Notes: generated from the letters alone by a model not told the origin. A stretch of 55,218 nucleotides of DNA from Candidatus Bathyarchaeota archaeon (GCA_003165195.1 PLSP01000033.1:18328-73545), one strand, 5' to 3'; positions 44,660 through 52,289 are shown, numbered from the stretch's first letter. Numbers and translations: made by a program.

Positions 44660-44884
44660 ACTAGTCATCTTCAACTTTCTTCTTTTTTTATTTTCGCTTA
44701 TAGAAACTTGGTTATATTCACAAAGTAAAAGTAATTTTTGAAGCTTGCCTCTCTTGTGTTTTTTTGGCTGATTGTTGAAAAATCAATTTCATGAATCAAG
44801 CATAAGTAAGTGTTAAATCCTAAATTCTTTAAAATAGTGTTTTCAGGTTGCTTGAACAAAGACTAAAGATGAAAGTACCTACTA

Positions 44885-45277
44885 ATAATTGCTGCTATTG
44901 TTGGCGTCATAATTTTAGCCGCTTTATCAGTTGTTGTTACAGTTAATCTTCACGTCGGTTCTCAAGAAATAACCGCAGGTCAGTACATTGAAAAACTAGA
45001 CATAACAAAAGTTTATACCAACGCCACTCAAAACGCTGTTTTCATGGATGTAACATCTCCAAAAGAGGCTTTCATCTTCAATAGTAACATAACTCAAGCA
45101 ATCTTTAAAGACACTAATAATACAACTGTGGAAACTGAAAACCTATCAATTCTAGTTCTGAAAGGTCAATCTGCAACTTTAAGGATTAATTGCACTTTAG
45201 CTTCTGGAAACTATACGATTACACTTTTAACTGCAGCAGATGGTTGTTTTGTGTCTCCGATGTTCACGATACTGTAG
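44885..45277 (+). CDS. Membrane-anchored small protein, start codon unclear
   Basis: The frame encodes one TM helix (IIAAIVGVIILAALSVVVTV) followed by an outer beta-rich domain with NATQNAVFMDV, TVETENLSIL and TLASGNYTITLL. It resembles the C-terminal domain of the broken gene at 41.45-42.16 kb. The first canonical start in frame is ATG 45044, well behind the TM helix, while an ATG at 44869 is out of frame by one base and the frame's own stop ends at 44872. Either it begins at a non-standard codon (ATA 44885) or it carries a one-base indel. Confidence 0.5.
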   Translation: MIAAIVGVIILAALSVVVTVNLHVGSQEITAGQYIEKLDITKVYTNATQNAVFMDVTSPKEAFIFNSNITQAIFKDTNNTTVETENLSILVLKGQSATLRINCTLASGNYTITLLTAADGCFVSPMFTIL

Positions 45278-45346
45278 TAGATTTTGCTCCTAAAAACAGT
45301 TCATGTTTTGAAAGCATGCTGTAGAAACGATTTTAGAACAAAAAAA

Positions 45347-45390
45347 GAACGCGGGTGAAGTCTCCACGGCTTAGAGGGTTCAAGTTGCAC
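45347..45390 (+). repeat. Degenerate copy A of a tRNA-3'-end-like segment
   Basis: It aligns with 45867-45910 over ~40 bp (shared blocks GCGRGTGA, TCTCCA, AGGGTTCAA, about 75-80% identity) and then diverges at the point where copy B continues into the tRNA acceptor sequence. It lies just before the shared promoter element of the TFS-like gene. Confidence 0.5.
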
Positions 45391-45445
45391 CAAATGAGAC
45401 GTTAATTAAATTATTTGTAACATAAAAGTCGCAATACATAAAAAT
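45387..45445 (+). promoter_or_regulatory. TFS-like gene promoter with the lysW-type element
   Basis: TGCACCAAATGAGACGTTA (45387-45404), TTGTAACA (45415-45422) and AGTCGCAAT (45427-45435) repeat the lysW promoter blocks with the same internal spacing, followed at the same distance by a TATA-like ACATAAAAAT (45436-45445). Confidence 0.6.
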
Positions 45446-45482
45446 CATTTCAGTTAGAATAGCCTACACGCGGGTGAATACG

Positions 45483-45821
45483 ATGGACTTCTGCCCAAAA
45501 TGCGGATCGATGCTTCAAACAACAAAAAAAGCCTCTTCCACACTCTGTTGCCCAAAATGCAAATACCAAAAACCAATGGACCATAAAGAATCAAACAAAA
45601 AAATAAGCCTACCACTTAGCAAAGCAGCTGAAATCACTGTCATAGACCAAAGCAAAGAGGCACTGCTTAGGCAGCTTCCGACCATTCATTTGGTCTGTGA
45701 AAAATGCGGAAATACCGAAAGCGAAACTTGGAACGTCGAGGCTGCAGACGAGACTATCCATTCAACAATTACATTCTTCAGATGCACAAAATGTAAAACC
45801 ACCAGAAGAGAATCGGGATAG
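45483..45821 (+). CDS. TFS-like (TFIIS/RpoM) transcript-cleavage factor
   Basis: The 112-residue protein has an N-terminal zinc ribbon (Cys4, 7, 23, 26) and a C-terminal TFIIS-type ribbon (Cys72, 75, 101, 104) with the catalytic acidic pair Asp89-Glu90 in EAADETIHSTITFFRC. TFS proteins enter the RNA-polymerase funnel and trigger RNA cleavage. ATG 45483, 5 nt after GGTGA, is preferred over GTG 45474. Insert lengths between ribbons suggest a paralogue rather than the main TFS. It has the same upstream element as lysW, and lies next to the virus region; in Sulfolobus a paralogue (TFS4) is induced by infection, so a stress role is conceivable. Confidence 0.86.
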   Translation: MDFCPKCGSMLQTTKKASSTLCCPKCKYQKPMDHKESNKKISLPLSKAAEITVIDQSKEALLRQLPTIHLVCEKCGNTESETWNVEAADETIHSTITFFRCTKCKTTRRESG

Positions 45822-45866
45822 ACAAAATAACACACTTGCCTGATTCAACTGATTTTAAGAAAAAGA

Positions 45867-45910
45867 GGAAATGCGAGTGACATCTCCATGGGATAAAGGG
45901 TTCAAATCCC
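45867..45910 (+). repeat. Copy B of the tRNA-3'-end-like segment
   Basis: This partner of 45347-45390 runs straight into the 3' tRNA fragment described at 45898-45923. Confidence 0.5.
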
Positions 45911-45923
45911 AGCGGCCTCACCA
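45898..45923 (+). other. 3' end of a tRNA gene (T arm, acceptor, CCA), possible att site
   Basis: The 26 bp read GGG-TTCAAAT-CCC (T loop and inner T stem), then AG, CGGCCTC (3' acceptor strand), A and CCA. No matching 5' half or GAGGCCG strand exists nearby, and the outer T-stem bases do not pair, so it is a fragment. Such fragments typically mark the end of an element integrated into a tRNA gene. It sits at the border between host and viral-type genes. Confidence 0.6.
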
Positions 45924-46030
45924 ATGCTCACGTTAAAAAGTACCATTTTTTTCCCTCTTTTTTATCGCCTAATTTTAAATCAACCAAACTAAACATTCAA
46001 CAATCAACTTCATCAGACATTTTCCTTTGT

Positions 46031-46153
46031 ATGGATTGTGTTTTTTGGTGTGGTCGTTGCTCCGAGCCCACCTTGACAGGTAAGAAATCAATTAATCAGT
46101 TAGCTTCGAGCTGCGCGTGCTCTAAGGGCCAGCCCAAAGGAGGCAGCCATTAA
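46031..46153 (+). CDS. Small Cys-rich viral protein
   Basis: A 40-residue frame starts MDCVFWCGRCSEPTLTGKK with Cys3, Cys7, Cys10 and ends in a CAC pair at ~28-30, followed by GQPKGG. The Cys pattern suggests a zinc finger. Its stop overlaps the next start as TAATG, and the next gene's GGAGG lies in its last codons, typical of a coupled viral operon. A TATA-like TTTTAAAT at about 45973 precedes it. It may be an early protein. Function unknown. Confidence 0.55.
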   Translation: MDCVFWCGRCSEPTLTGKKSINQLASSCACSKGQPKGGSH

Positions 46154-46416
46154 TGAGCTTCGTCGCTGATTCGTTTAAGCCTCCATGCCTTCTCGGATAC
46201 TATCCCTGCATAAGTAATCCATCCTCAAAAGACTGCGCTATAATGGATACTTGTTCTAAGGACTTATTTTTCTGCAAGTTTGCAAAGTTGGCGCTTGCTG
46301 ATGGAACCGATATTTCATGTAAGCGATACAGTTTTTCTAATCGGCATTGCACGCATGGTGGCGGTTCTTGTCCTGGGCGGAGAGCTCTTGAGCATAGGCG
46401 TTTTGGAGGCAGATAA
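46153..46416 (+). CDS. Cys-rich hypothetical protein
   Basis: The 87-residue protein has ATG directly in a TAATG overlap with a strong GGAGG 7-8 nt upstream. Its N-terminal half carries Cys at PCLLGYYPC, DCAIMDTC and FFC, then DISC, a probable zinc-binding pattern. The last ~30 residues (from RYSF) overlap a different reading frame that encodes a membrane helix, and may be shorter in reality. I do not recognise it. Confidence 0.5.
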   Translation: MSFVADSFKPPCLLGYYPCISNPSSKDCAIMDTCSKDLFFCKFAKLALADGTDISCKRYSFSNRHCTHGGGSCPGRRALEHRRFGGR

Positions 46417-46438
46417 CAACGATTCAAAACGGGGATAA
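46301..46438 (+). CDS. Small membrane protein overlapping the Cys-rich gene
   Basis: A 45-residue frame beginning MEPIFHVSDTVFLIG has one clear TM helix (FLIGIARMVAVLVLGGELL) and a short charged tail. It overlaps the preceding gene by 116 bp in another frame and its stop leads into the coiled-coil gene. Overlap this deep makes it less certain, but small TM proteins of this kind are usual in tailed viruses. Confidence 0.4.
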   Translation: MEPIFHVSDTVFLIGIARMVAVLVLGGELLSIGVLEADNNDSKRG

Positions 46439-46664
46439 TTCAATAAGAGAGAGAATTAAATCTGATGTTTTACAAGAAGTCCAGCGCGTCCTACTAACGT
46501 ATGAAGAAAGAATTGCGGTTCTAGAAAAAGAAAACCGACTGCTTTGGGAAGAAAATAGGAAACTTTGCAGTGCGTTAGATGACCTAACGTTTTCTATTGA
46601 CGCTTTCGAGGAAGAAATGACAGCGAAAATAAATGATGCCGTATCCAACTTGGCGGAGACTTGA
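46413..46664 (+). CDS. Coiled-coil viral protein, non-standard start
   Basis: The frame is open from 46398 to a stop at 46662-46664 and encodes a strong coiled coil (VLQEVQRVLLTYEERIAVLE, KENRLLWEENRKLCSALDDL). The first ATG in frame is at the very end. ATA 46413 follows GGAGG (46405-46409) by 3 nt, and ATA 46443 follows GGGGAT by 6 nt, so start position and codon are unsure. It precedes the winged-helix gene by 4 bp. Confidence 0.5.
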   Translation: MTTIQNGDNSIRERIKSDVLQEVQRVLLTYEERIAVLEKENRLLWEENRKLCSALDDLTFSIDAFEEEMTAKINDAVSNLAET

Positions 46665-46668
46665 TTTT

Positions 46669-47616
46669 TTGCAGAGCAAACTTGAAGATAGAAGTCAAAA
46701 TATTTCACCTTCAAAGTCAAAAGTCAAATTTGACTTCTCTACCGTTCGCACACGGGTATTACCTATCCTCAAAGGCATTGAGGTTAAGATGTATCCAGCC
46801 AAAATTGGACGTGCACGTGGATGGAAAAAACAACTTGTAGCTTATTACGTGAAAAAGCTGGAGAAGGCAGGCTTAATTCGCAGGTTAAAGCGCAGCAACT
46901 TTGTCGATTACGAGTTGACGGAGCAAGGTCAAAACTTTCTCATATCATGTGAGGGAGTGCTATTTAGTAGCGGAGTGTTTCGGCTACATCGATGCTTCTT
47001 CAAATTCCCCGTTTTGCGTGAGGGAGTTTATCCGGCTACTGATTTTCGGCGAATTGAAATGGTGAACTGGACAGCACTTTTGGGCTTAGAGCAGGGTGTG
47101 AAGGTACGTCACACTACGACTTCTTGGATTGTTCACGTCGAAACACTGTACGGTCGGAGTCCTGGGGAGCTTGTAACTTTAGCTAAGAACTTAGCTGACA
47201 GAGTTGCTAAAGGTTTGATGAGCAAGTACGGCTGCGTTTTGGGCGATGGCCAGATAAACAAGCGCCATGAACTCGGCGTAGATGATCCAGTGGCAAATCT
47301 ATTGAATCGTTATTTTACAGTTAGCACTCCAAAACGTGTAATCGATGACAGCCCGGGAGAAGATGAAGGCGAGCTCGATCACGTGGGTCGAGACGCTGCA
47401 ATTGAATATTTGCTGATGCCAGAACGAGTGAAAAAGATGGAGGTTCAAGTGGACAATGTCCTAACTGACTTGGCCAAGATTTCAGGCAGTCTCGAAAAGC
47501 TAGAGAAAATGGGTTACAGTCTATCCAAGGTTGCCGAAGCCCTGGGCAAGCTTACAGATTTTCAAAGTAACCAAGAAATACCAAAAGGTCCTGGAGGCAA
47601 AGAATACATTGCTTAA
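46669..47616 (+). CDS. Viral winged-helix DNA-binding protein
   Basis: From TTG 46669 the protein has 315 residues. Residues ~45-95 look like a winged helix (KKQLVAYYVKKLEKAGLIRRLKR, then YELTEQGQNFL); a middle alpha/beta domain follows and the last ~70 residues are a coiled coil (VDNVLTDLAKISGSLEKLEKM). A longer start ATG 46633 would overlap the coiled-coil gene. It is likely a transcription or replication regulator of the virus. Part of the tightly packed operon 46031-48412. Confidence 0.6.
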   Translation: MQSKLEDRSQNISPSKSKVKFDFSTVRTRVLPILKGIEVKMYPAKIGRARGWKKQLVAYYVKKLEKAGLIRRLKRSNFVDYELTEQGQNFLISCEGVLFSSGVFRLHRCFFKFPVLREGVYPATDFRRIEMVNWTALLGLEQGVKVRHTTTSWIVHVETLYGRSPGELVTLAKNLADRVAKGLMSKYGCVLGDGQINKRHELGVDDPVANLLNRYFTVSTPKRVIDDSPGEDEGELDHVGRDAAIEYLLMPERVKKMEVQVDNVLTDLAKISGSLEKLEKMGYSLSKVAEALGKLTDFQSNQEIPKGPGGKEYIA

Positions 47617-47764
47617 CTTAGCATTAAGGCAAGAAATTCGCACTCTTAGAGGAAAAGCCTGCAAGCACATCATAAAAGCAGCTTCACTAAATGACACTTG
47701 GAGCATGAAACGCTATTCCGCAATCAATAGTTACCTAGCTGATTTAGATGGGAGGCGTGTTTAA
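47609..47764 (+). CDS. Small basic viral protein
   Basis: From TTG 47609 a 51-residue frame reads MLNLALRQEIRTLRGKA and ends DGRRV; the basic helices suggest nucleic-acid or protein binding. It overlaps the winged-helix gene by 8 bp and its stop overlaps the next start (TAATG). A longer frame from 47531 would lie inside the upstream gene. Function unknown. Confidence 0.45.
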   Translation: MLNLALRQEIRTLRGKACKHIIKAASLNDTWSMKRYSAINSYLADLDGRRV

Positions 47765-47928
47765 TGTCTGTTAAAAACTGTTCAAAAGCAGTTTTTGCGC
47801 ATAACCTCAGGCATGGGAAAAGTCCATGCTTTTCACAAGTCACTTTTCTGCGATTAGTTGGTCCTGATTACCCACTATCAATTTTGCCCTGTGTTAATGG
47901 ACCAGAATTCTTGGAGTGTGCACTCTGA
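47764..47928 (+). CDS. Small Cys-containing viral protein
   Basis: This 54-residue frame starts at ATG 47764 in a TAATG overlap and has Cys at 6, 22, 43 and 52 and a few His, which could bind a metal. The stop (47926-47928) is followed 1 base later by the next ATG. No homologue recognised. It fits the chain of tiny coupled genes. Confidence 0.45.
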   Translation: MSVKNCSKAVFAHNLRHGKSPCFSQVTFLRLVGPDYPLSILPCVNGPEFLECAL

Positions 47929-47929
47929 T

Positions 47930-48412
47930 ATGGAAACCACGGAAAAACCTGTTCAAAACAACAAAAAGAAGCGCAGCCAAAGCGACAAGATTGGTCGATT
48001 AAAGTATAATCAGCAGCTACTCAAACAGACCTTAGCAGAGGTAGAGGAAGTCAAGCTTATGCTACGCACCATTTTTGCTGGACTAAAGGATTCTTTCAAC
48101 TTTGAGCAATCACTCATCGAGCGTGCGGCTTGCAAAGATGAGATTGATCGCGAGATTTTGCAATTACTGTTTGAAGCTGGATCGCTCGGTTTGTTGCCAA
48201 AAGATTTGGCCGTTAAACTTGAAAGATTTAAGATTACCAGACATCAGGTCAGCAGGAGAATTCAAAGAATGAATAGGCGCCTTGTGAAGGAGTTTGGTGA
48301 GCAAATTGCGGAACAGAGAGGCTGGCACTGGGCAATAACAAGTTTTGCTGTTGATGCTTGGAGTAAAACAAAAGATGAAATGGCTTCTCATGTTGGTTCA
48401 ACCTATTTGTAA
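47930..48412 (+). CDS. Viral HTH/winged-helix protein with coiled coil
   Basis: Starting METTEKPVQ at ATG 47930, the 160-residue protein has a basic linker, a coiled coil (QLLKQTLAEVEEVKLMLR, ~35-55) and a C-terminal winged helix (DREILQLLFEAGSLGLLPKDLAVKLERFKITRHQVSRRI). An upstream start at 47858 would overlap the preceding gene. It is probably a regulator. Downstream comes a separate transcription unit. Confidence 0.6.
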   Translation: METTEKPVQNNKKKRSQSDKIGRLKYNQQLLKQTLAEVEEVKLMLRTIFAGLKDSFNFEQSLIERAACKDEIDREILQLLFEAGSLGLLPKDLAVKLERFKITRHQVSRRIQRMNRRLVKEFGEQIAEQRGWHWAITSFAVDAWSKTKDEMASHVGSTYL

Positions 48413-48472
48413 AAATATTGTGGTTTTTAGCTTAAAAAAATAATTTTGGGTCAGAGTTGTGTTTTGGGAAAG

Positions 48473-48523
48473 TTTTAAATCTATCGAGTGCAGGTCTTAC
48501 ATTGTAAGACAACAAGGTCTTAC
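48473..48523 (+). promoter_or_regulatory. Promoter and operator of the Tfx-like gene
   Basis: A TATA-like TTTTAAAT (about 48473-48480) is followed by a perfect palindrome GTCTTACA-T-TGTAAGAC (48494-48510) and an extra half-site GTCTTAC at 48517-48523, 23 bp after the first. The palindrome covers the expected transcription start, so a bound regulator would block initiation. Confidence 0.65.
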
Positions 48524-48538
48524 TGGGTTGGAATAAAC

Positions 48539-49000
48539 ATGACTTTGCGCTTGGGGTACTTAACTCCTAAACAAAAAATAATCTGGGACCTAAAAAGCAG
48601 AGGACAACAAGAAGCCAGCATCGCAAGAAAACTCAACGTCACCCGCCAAACAATCCACAGCGTCCTCGATACCGCCAACATCAAAATTGGCGACGCACTA
48701 CAAGAAGTAGCAGAAATCAACAAAATCGAAGTGGAAACCTTGGACCCGAACAGAGGATTCCTCAAAGGATATAGTAACCACTTCAAAACCCAAGCGTTTG
48801 TCACATTCTCAGCCAAAAACGGCGTCCAACTCTGGTACAAGCATGAAGGCGACTGCGAAAAATGCAATAAACTCGACGCATGCAGGGCGGCCTTACTTGC
48901 CGAAGCTAAAGACCGCAACTTCCTCCTATTGGATGATACGAGCAAGATTTTGCCATCTAAACTGGCAGAAGCCCTATTCGCAAAAATAACAGGTGAATAG
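48539..49000 (+). CDS. Tfx-like HTH regulator with C-terminal Cys cluster
   Basis: From ATG 48539 the protein (153 residues) has a Tfx/sigma4-like helix-turn-helix at ~9-45 (LTPKQKIIWDLKSRGQQEASIARKLNVTRQTIHSVLDTANIKI). The C-terminal part contains a Cys motif DCEKCNKLDACRAALLAEA, where three Cys (CX2CX5C) may bind metal or sense redox. A palindromic operator precedes it, so autorepression is likely. It may control the viral genes downstream, beginning 2 bases after its stop. Confidence 0.75.
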   Translation: MTLRLGYLTPKQKIIWDLKSRGQQEASIARKLNVTRQTIHSVLDTANIKIGDALQEVAEINKIEVETLDPNRGFLKGYSNHFKTQAFVTFSAKNGVQLWYKHEGDCEKCNKLDACRAALLAEAKDRNFLLLDDTSKILPSKLAEALFAKITGE

Positions 49001-49002
49001 AC

Positions 49003-51615
49003 ATGGGAATTCGTAAAAGACTTAAAGATTTTAGAAATTGGTGCCCCCAGCCGCCTAACCCTCTTCCCACAAAATTGAAGCAGCATACTGTTCCAATCGC
49101 TATCCTGCTCACAGCAACCCTCTTAGCTGCTTCATTTTCAATTTTCTACTCAGTTGGCGTGTTCAATCCTTCCGTGCCCACAGTACCCATCGTCAACATT
49201 CCTTCGTCAACTTCCTCTTCTTTTTCATCTTCTGCTGCACCTGCAGTGGAGTGGGAAAAGCTTCTTCCAGGTAGCTTGGGAATTTCGGCAACATGCATTA
49301 TTCAAACAAACGATGGAGGATACGCAATTGGCGGCGACTGCGACTTTAACACAGGAGCAGGAGGATACCTTGTCAAGCTGGACTCGTCTGGCAACATGCA
49401 ATGGAACCAAAGTTACGTCAAATATGCAGGTAGCATATACGGCAATAATATTGGGAGTCTGGTGCAAACAATCGATGGCGGATACGCATTTCTACTTGGC
49501 GGCTCCACGTTGATAAAGACTAATTCAGAAGGGAAGATACAGTGGAACCTAACTTTCAGTGGGGCAGACGCCACTTCAATGGTGAAGACCAGCGATGGAG
49601 GATACGCCTTAGCCGGCTACGCATCAACTACTCAAATACAGAACAATCGCTATGACACCCTTTTCTGGGTGGCAAAGGTGGATTCCGCGGGAAAACTGCT
49701 GTGGAGCAACTCATTCGGAGGCGTGGGCAGCAGCCAAGCAAATTCAGTTGTGCAGACCAGCGATGGAGGATACGCATTAGCAGGAGAAACAAACACCTTT
49801 AGTGTCAGTGGAGAATCTGAATTTTGGCTTGTCAAAACCGACGCAACAGGCAATGTGCAATGGAGTAAACCATTCGGAAGCTCAATCGGCAGTAGCGAAG
49901 CTAACTCTATTGTTCAAACCATCGATAAGGGATACGTCATGGCGGGCGACATCGCTTATGGCTCAGGCAACTCAGCAGGCAGTGACGTTTGGCTAATCAA
50001 AACCGACTTTTCAGGAAACATGACTTGGAACAGAACATATGGGGGAGTTGCGGTGATGCCTGTTTCAAGCGAGAATGTTTCACAGAACTTTGTTGCAGGG
50101 GCTAGTGGCAGTGGAAGCGATTACGCAAATTGTTTGATTAAGACAAGCGACGGAGGCTTGGCATTTGTTGGTCAGGCATCAAACCTCGTTTGGCTCGTTA
50201 AGTTGGATGCATCTGGAAACCCACAGTGGAACGAGACATACGGAGAAACCTCAAACCCATATAACACCTGGGCAGGGAATTCACTTATAGAAACAAGCGA
50301 TGGAGCCTTCGCCATAGCAGGTTACGACCAACCCGCGGGGTCTCCATGGTTTGGTGTCTATGTAGTTATCAAAACGGAGCCTGTGCTACCGCCGCCGACG
50401 CCTTCTCCGTCGCCCTCGCCAATTTCATCCTCGTCAACATCGCCCAGTCCAAGCCAGCTATTCGCGTTTCCAACAGTCACCATCACTGCGGACGGAAGTG
50501 TATCTCCTTCAACAGCGCCCATTCAACGCAACGGAGCTCTCTATACCTTTACTGGAGACTTGAATGGTCTACTGCTGATAGATAGAAGTAACATTGTAAT
50601 TGACGGCGCAGATTACACTCTTTTGGGCAATGGCACCCTTAATGGACTCTACATTCGGACTAGTCAAACGGGAATCAGCCTAACAGGCAGAACCAACGTC
50701 ACCATAATGAACCTGCAAATAGAGAACTACATTGACGCCGTCAACATTTACAGCAGTCAATACATAACAATTTCGGGCAGCAACATAACTCAGAACAATC
50801 AGGGAATCTATGTTTCAGAATCCTCAAAAACCCAAATAATTAGCAACAACATCGTAACAAGCAACGGACAACCCATCTGGCTAAACAAAGCAGACACCAC
50901 TTTCATATTCGAAAACGTAATCAGCCCCAACGTGCCCTCATCTAATTATGCAGGAATTATTGTTGAATTGGGGTCAAAAAATATTATAGTTGGAAATATC
51001 TTGGAAAATTTCTCTGAAGGCATACAACTTACTCAAACATCAAACGCAACAATTGCTGGAAACAACATCACAAACAATTATGAAGGATTGAACCTCATAG
51101 ATGGCACCGCTAACAATGTGATATACTTGAATAACTTTGAAAACGACTCTTCCCCAGTTGTCCTCGATGACTTAGGTCAAAACTTTAATGCATGGGATAA
51201 CGGCACTCAGGGTAACTACTGGAGCAACTACTCGACAATATACCCTAACGCAACGGAATTAGGCAATTCAGGTGTAGGAAATACGCCCTATGTGTTGGTG
51301 GACTATGAAGGGAGTTCTTCCTCCAAACTTGACACACTCAACACCGACTACTATCCTCTTTTGGCACCAGTTTCAAACTCTCAAGTATCAGCGCTTGAAC
51401 AGAAGTTAGAGCAAACATGGGTATTGCAAAAGCCAAGCCCGGCACAAAGCCCTGCACCGACATTGTCTCCGCTTGAAATTGCTGCAATCGTCACACTTGC
51501 GGTGGTTTTAATAGCTCTTGCTTTAGTGCTGTTTAACCTAAAAAGAAAGTTTAACAACCCAAAAGAGCAGATACAGCAACCCCAAATAGAGTGCTTCTGC
51601 GAGCGATATAGATAG
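49003..51615 (+). CDS. Large surface protein: repeat domain plus NosD-like beta-helix
   Basis: The 870-residue protein has a TM/signal-anchor helix at ~29-53 after a basic N-terminus, then about seven copies of a ~50-residue repeat with TSDGGYALAG (residues ~95-440), a Pro/Ser-rich linker (~465-490), a right-handed parallel beta-helix of the NosD type (~510-740; NVTIMNLQIENY, NITNNYEGLNLID) and a C-terminal TM helix (~825-845). Such proteins are adhesins or envelope components. Inside the viral block it may be a receptor-binding or cargo gene. It follows the Tfx-like regulator by 2 bases. Confidence 0.75.
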   Translation: MGIRKRLKDFRNWCPQPPNPLPTKLKQHTVPIAILLTATLLAASFSIFYSVGVFNPSVPTVPIVNIPSSTSSSFSSSAAPAVEWEKLLPGSLGISATCIIQTNDGGYAIGGDCDFNTGAGGYLVKLDSSGNMQWNQSYVKYAGSIYGNNIGSLVQTIDGGYAFLLGGSTLIKTNSEGKIQWNLTFSGADATSMVKTSDGGYALAGYASTTQIQNNRYDTLFWVAKVDSAGKLLWSNSFGGVGSSQANSVVQTSDGGYALAGETNTFSVSGESEFWLVKTDATGNVQWSKPFGSSIGSSEANSIVQTIDKGYVMAGDIAYGSGNSAGSDVWLIKTDFSGNMTWNRTYGGVAVMPVSSENVSQNFVAGASGSGSDYANCLIKTSDGGLAFVGQASNLVWLVKLDASGNPQWNETYGETSNPYNTWAGNSLIETSDGAFAIAGYDQPAGSPWFGVYVVIKTEPVLPPPTPSPSPSPISSSSTSPSPSQLFAFPTVTITADGSVSPSTAPIQRNGALYTFTGDLNGLLLIDRSNIVIDGADYTLLGNGTLNGLYIRTSQTGISLTGRTNVTIMNLQIENYIDAVNIYSSQYITISGSNITQNNQGIYVSESSKTQIISNNIVTSNGQPIWLNKADTTFIFENVISPNVPSSNYAGIIVELGSKNIIVGNILENFSEGIQLTQTSNATIAGNNITNNYEGLNLIDGTANNVIYLNNFENDSSPVVLDDLGQNFNAWDNGTQGNYWSNYSTIYPNATELGNSGVGNTPYVLVDYEGSSSSKLDTLNTDYYPLLAPVSNSQVSALEQKLEQTWVLQKPSPAQSPAPTLSPLEIAAIVTLAVVLIALALVLFNLKRKFNNPKEQIQQPQIECFCERYR

Positions 51616-51730
51616 TTTTTTAAGAAAGATGCTATATCTACTGCGCTCGATATTTGGGCGAGCGCTAGCTCCATTGGCTATTTCCAGATTCGCCCCCTTC
51701 ACCCAAAAGTTGGGAGTGCGGCTTGTTAGT

Positions 51731-51994
51731 ATGAATCATAAACGCGGTAGACGAAGCCCTAAATCTCAAGAATTTAGGATGCAACAAAAAGATTCTCGTC
51801 AGTTTGTTCGAGACAATGCTTTCTTTGACAGGGTCAAAGGAGAGTCTGTTTGTTTGGATACGGTTGATGACATTACTTATCATTTAGCGTTAACTTTTGG
51901 GCAGCCAGTTGCCGAAGCAGTACCTAGAGTGGAGCCTGGACTAGTTATTAGTAATCCGAGCGGAGAGGGCGCTTTTCAATTAATAGAAATGTAA
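51731..51994 (+). CDS. Hypothetical viral protein
   Basis: From ATG 51731 the protein has 87 residues: a basic N-terminus (NHKRGRRSPKSQEFR), then DSRQFVRDNAFFDRV and a C-terminal half with DTVDDITYHLALTFGQPVAEA. An in-frame ATG at 51629 would add 34 residues of no recognisable character. It precedes a small membrane-protein gene. No family recognised. Confidence 0.5.
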   Translation: MNHKRGRRSPKSQEFRMQQKDSRQFVRDNAFFDRVKGESVCLDTVDDITYHLALTFGQPVAEAVPRVEPGLVISNPSGEGAFQLIEM

Positions 51995-52013
51995 TCTGCA
52001 CTGAGGTACCATA

Positions 52014-52289
52014 ATGGAAACAACTGAAGAAAAAACAAAAGCAGACAAAATCTGTCCAGATGCAAACAAAAACCCAGTTTGCCCATACATTACCGCAATA
52101 CATCAAAACACTTCTCAGGTAAACCGGATAGAAAAAGCCCTGGTTGGCGAGGACCTGCAATCGGGTTTGGTAGCCAAAGTTCACCAGCTTGAAGTGACCC
52201 AGAAAATTCTAATCGCTTTAGGCAGCGCAAGTCTCATAGGCTTAGTTAGCGTTGCCGTAATCTTGATTGAAAAACTCTTGGTGAAATAA
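52014..52289 (+). CDS. Small C-terminally anchored viral membrane protein
   Basis: The 91-residue protein has a Cys pair in KICPDANKNPVCPYI (~13-25), a helix, then a C-terminal TM segment (ILIALGSASLIGLVSVAVILIEKLL). Layout recalls holin-like or XhlA-like phage membrane proteins, but no specific motif proves it. Its stop overlaps the ParB-like gene start as TAATG. Confidence 0.55.
   Translation: METTEEKTKADKICPDANKNPVCPYITAIHQNTSQVNRIEKALVGEDLQSGLVAKVHQLEVTQKILIALGSASLIGLVSVAVILIEKLLVK

Noticed and set aside
51629-51730. Longer N-terminus for the hypothetical viral protein from ATG 51629
   Set aside because: The 34 added residues look unlike a signal peptide or conserved domain, and ATG 51731 gives a typical basic start.
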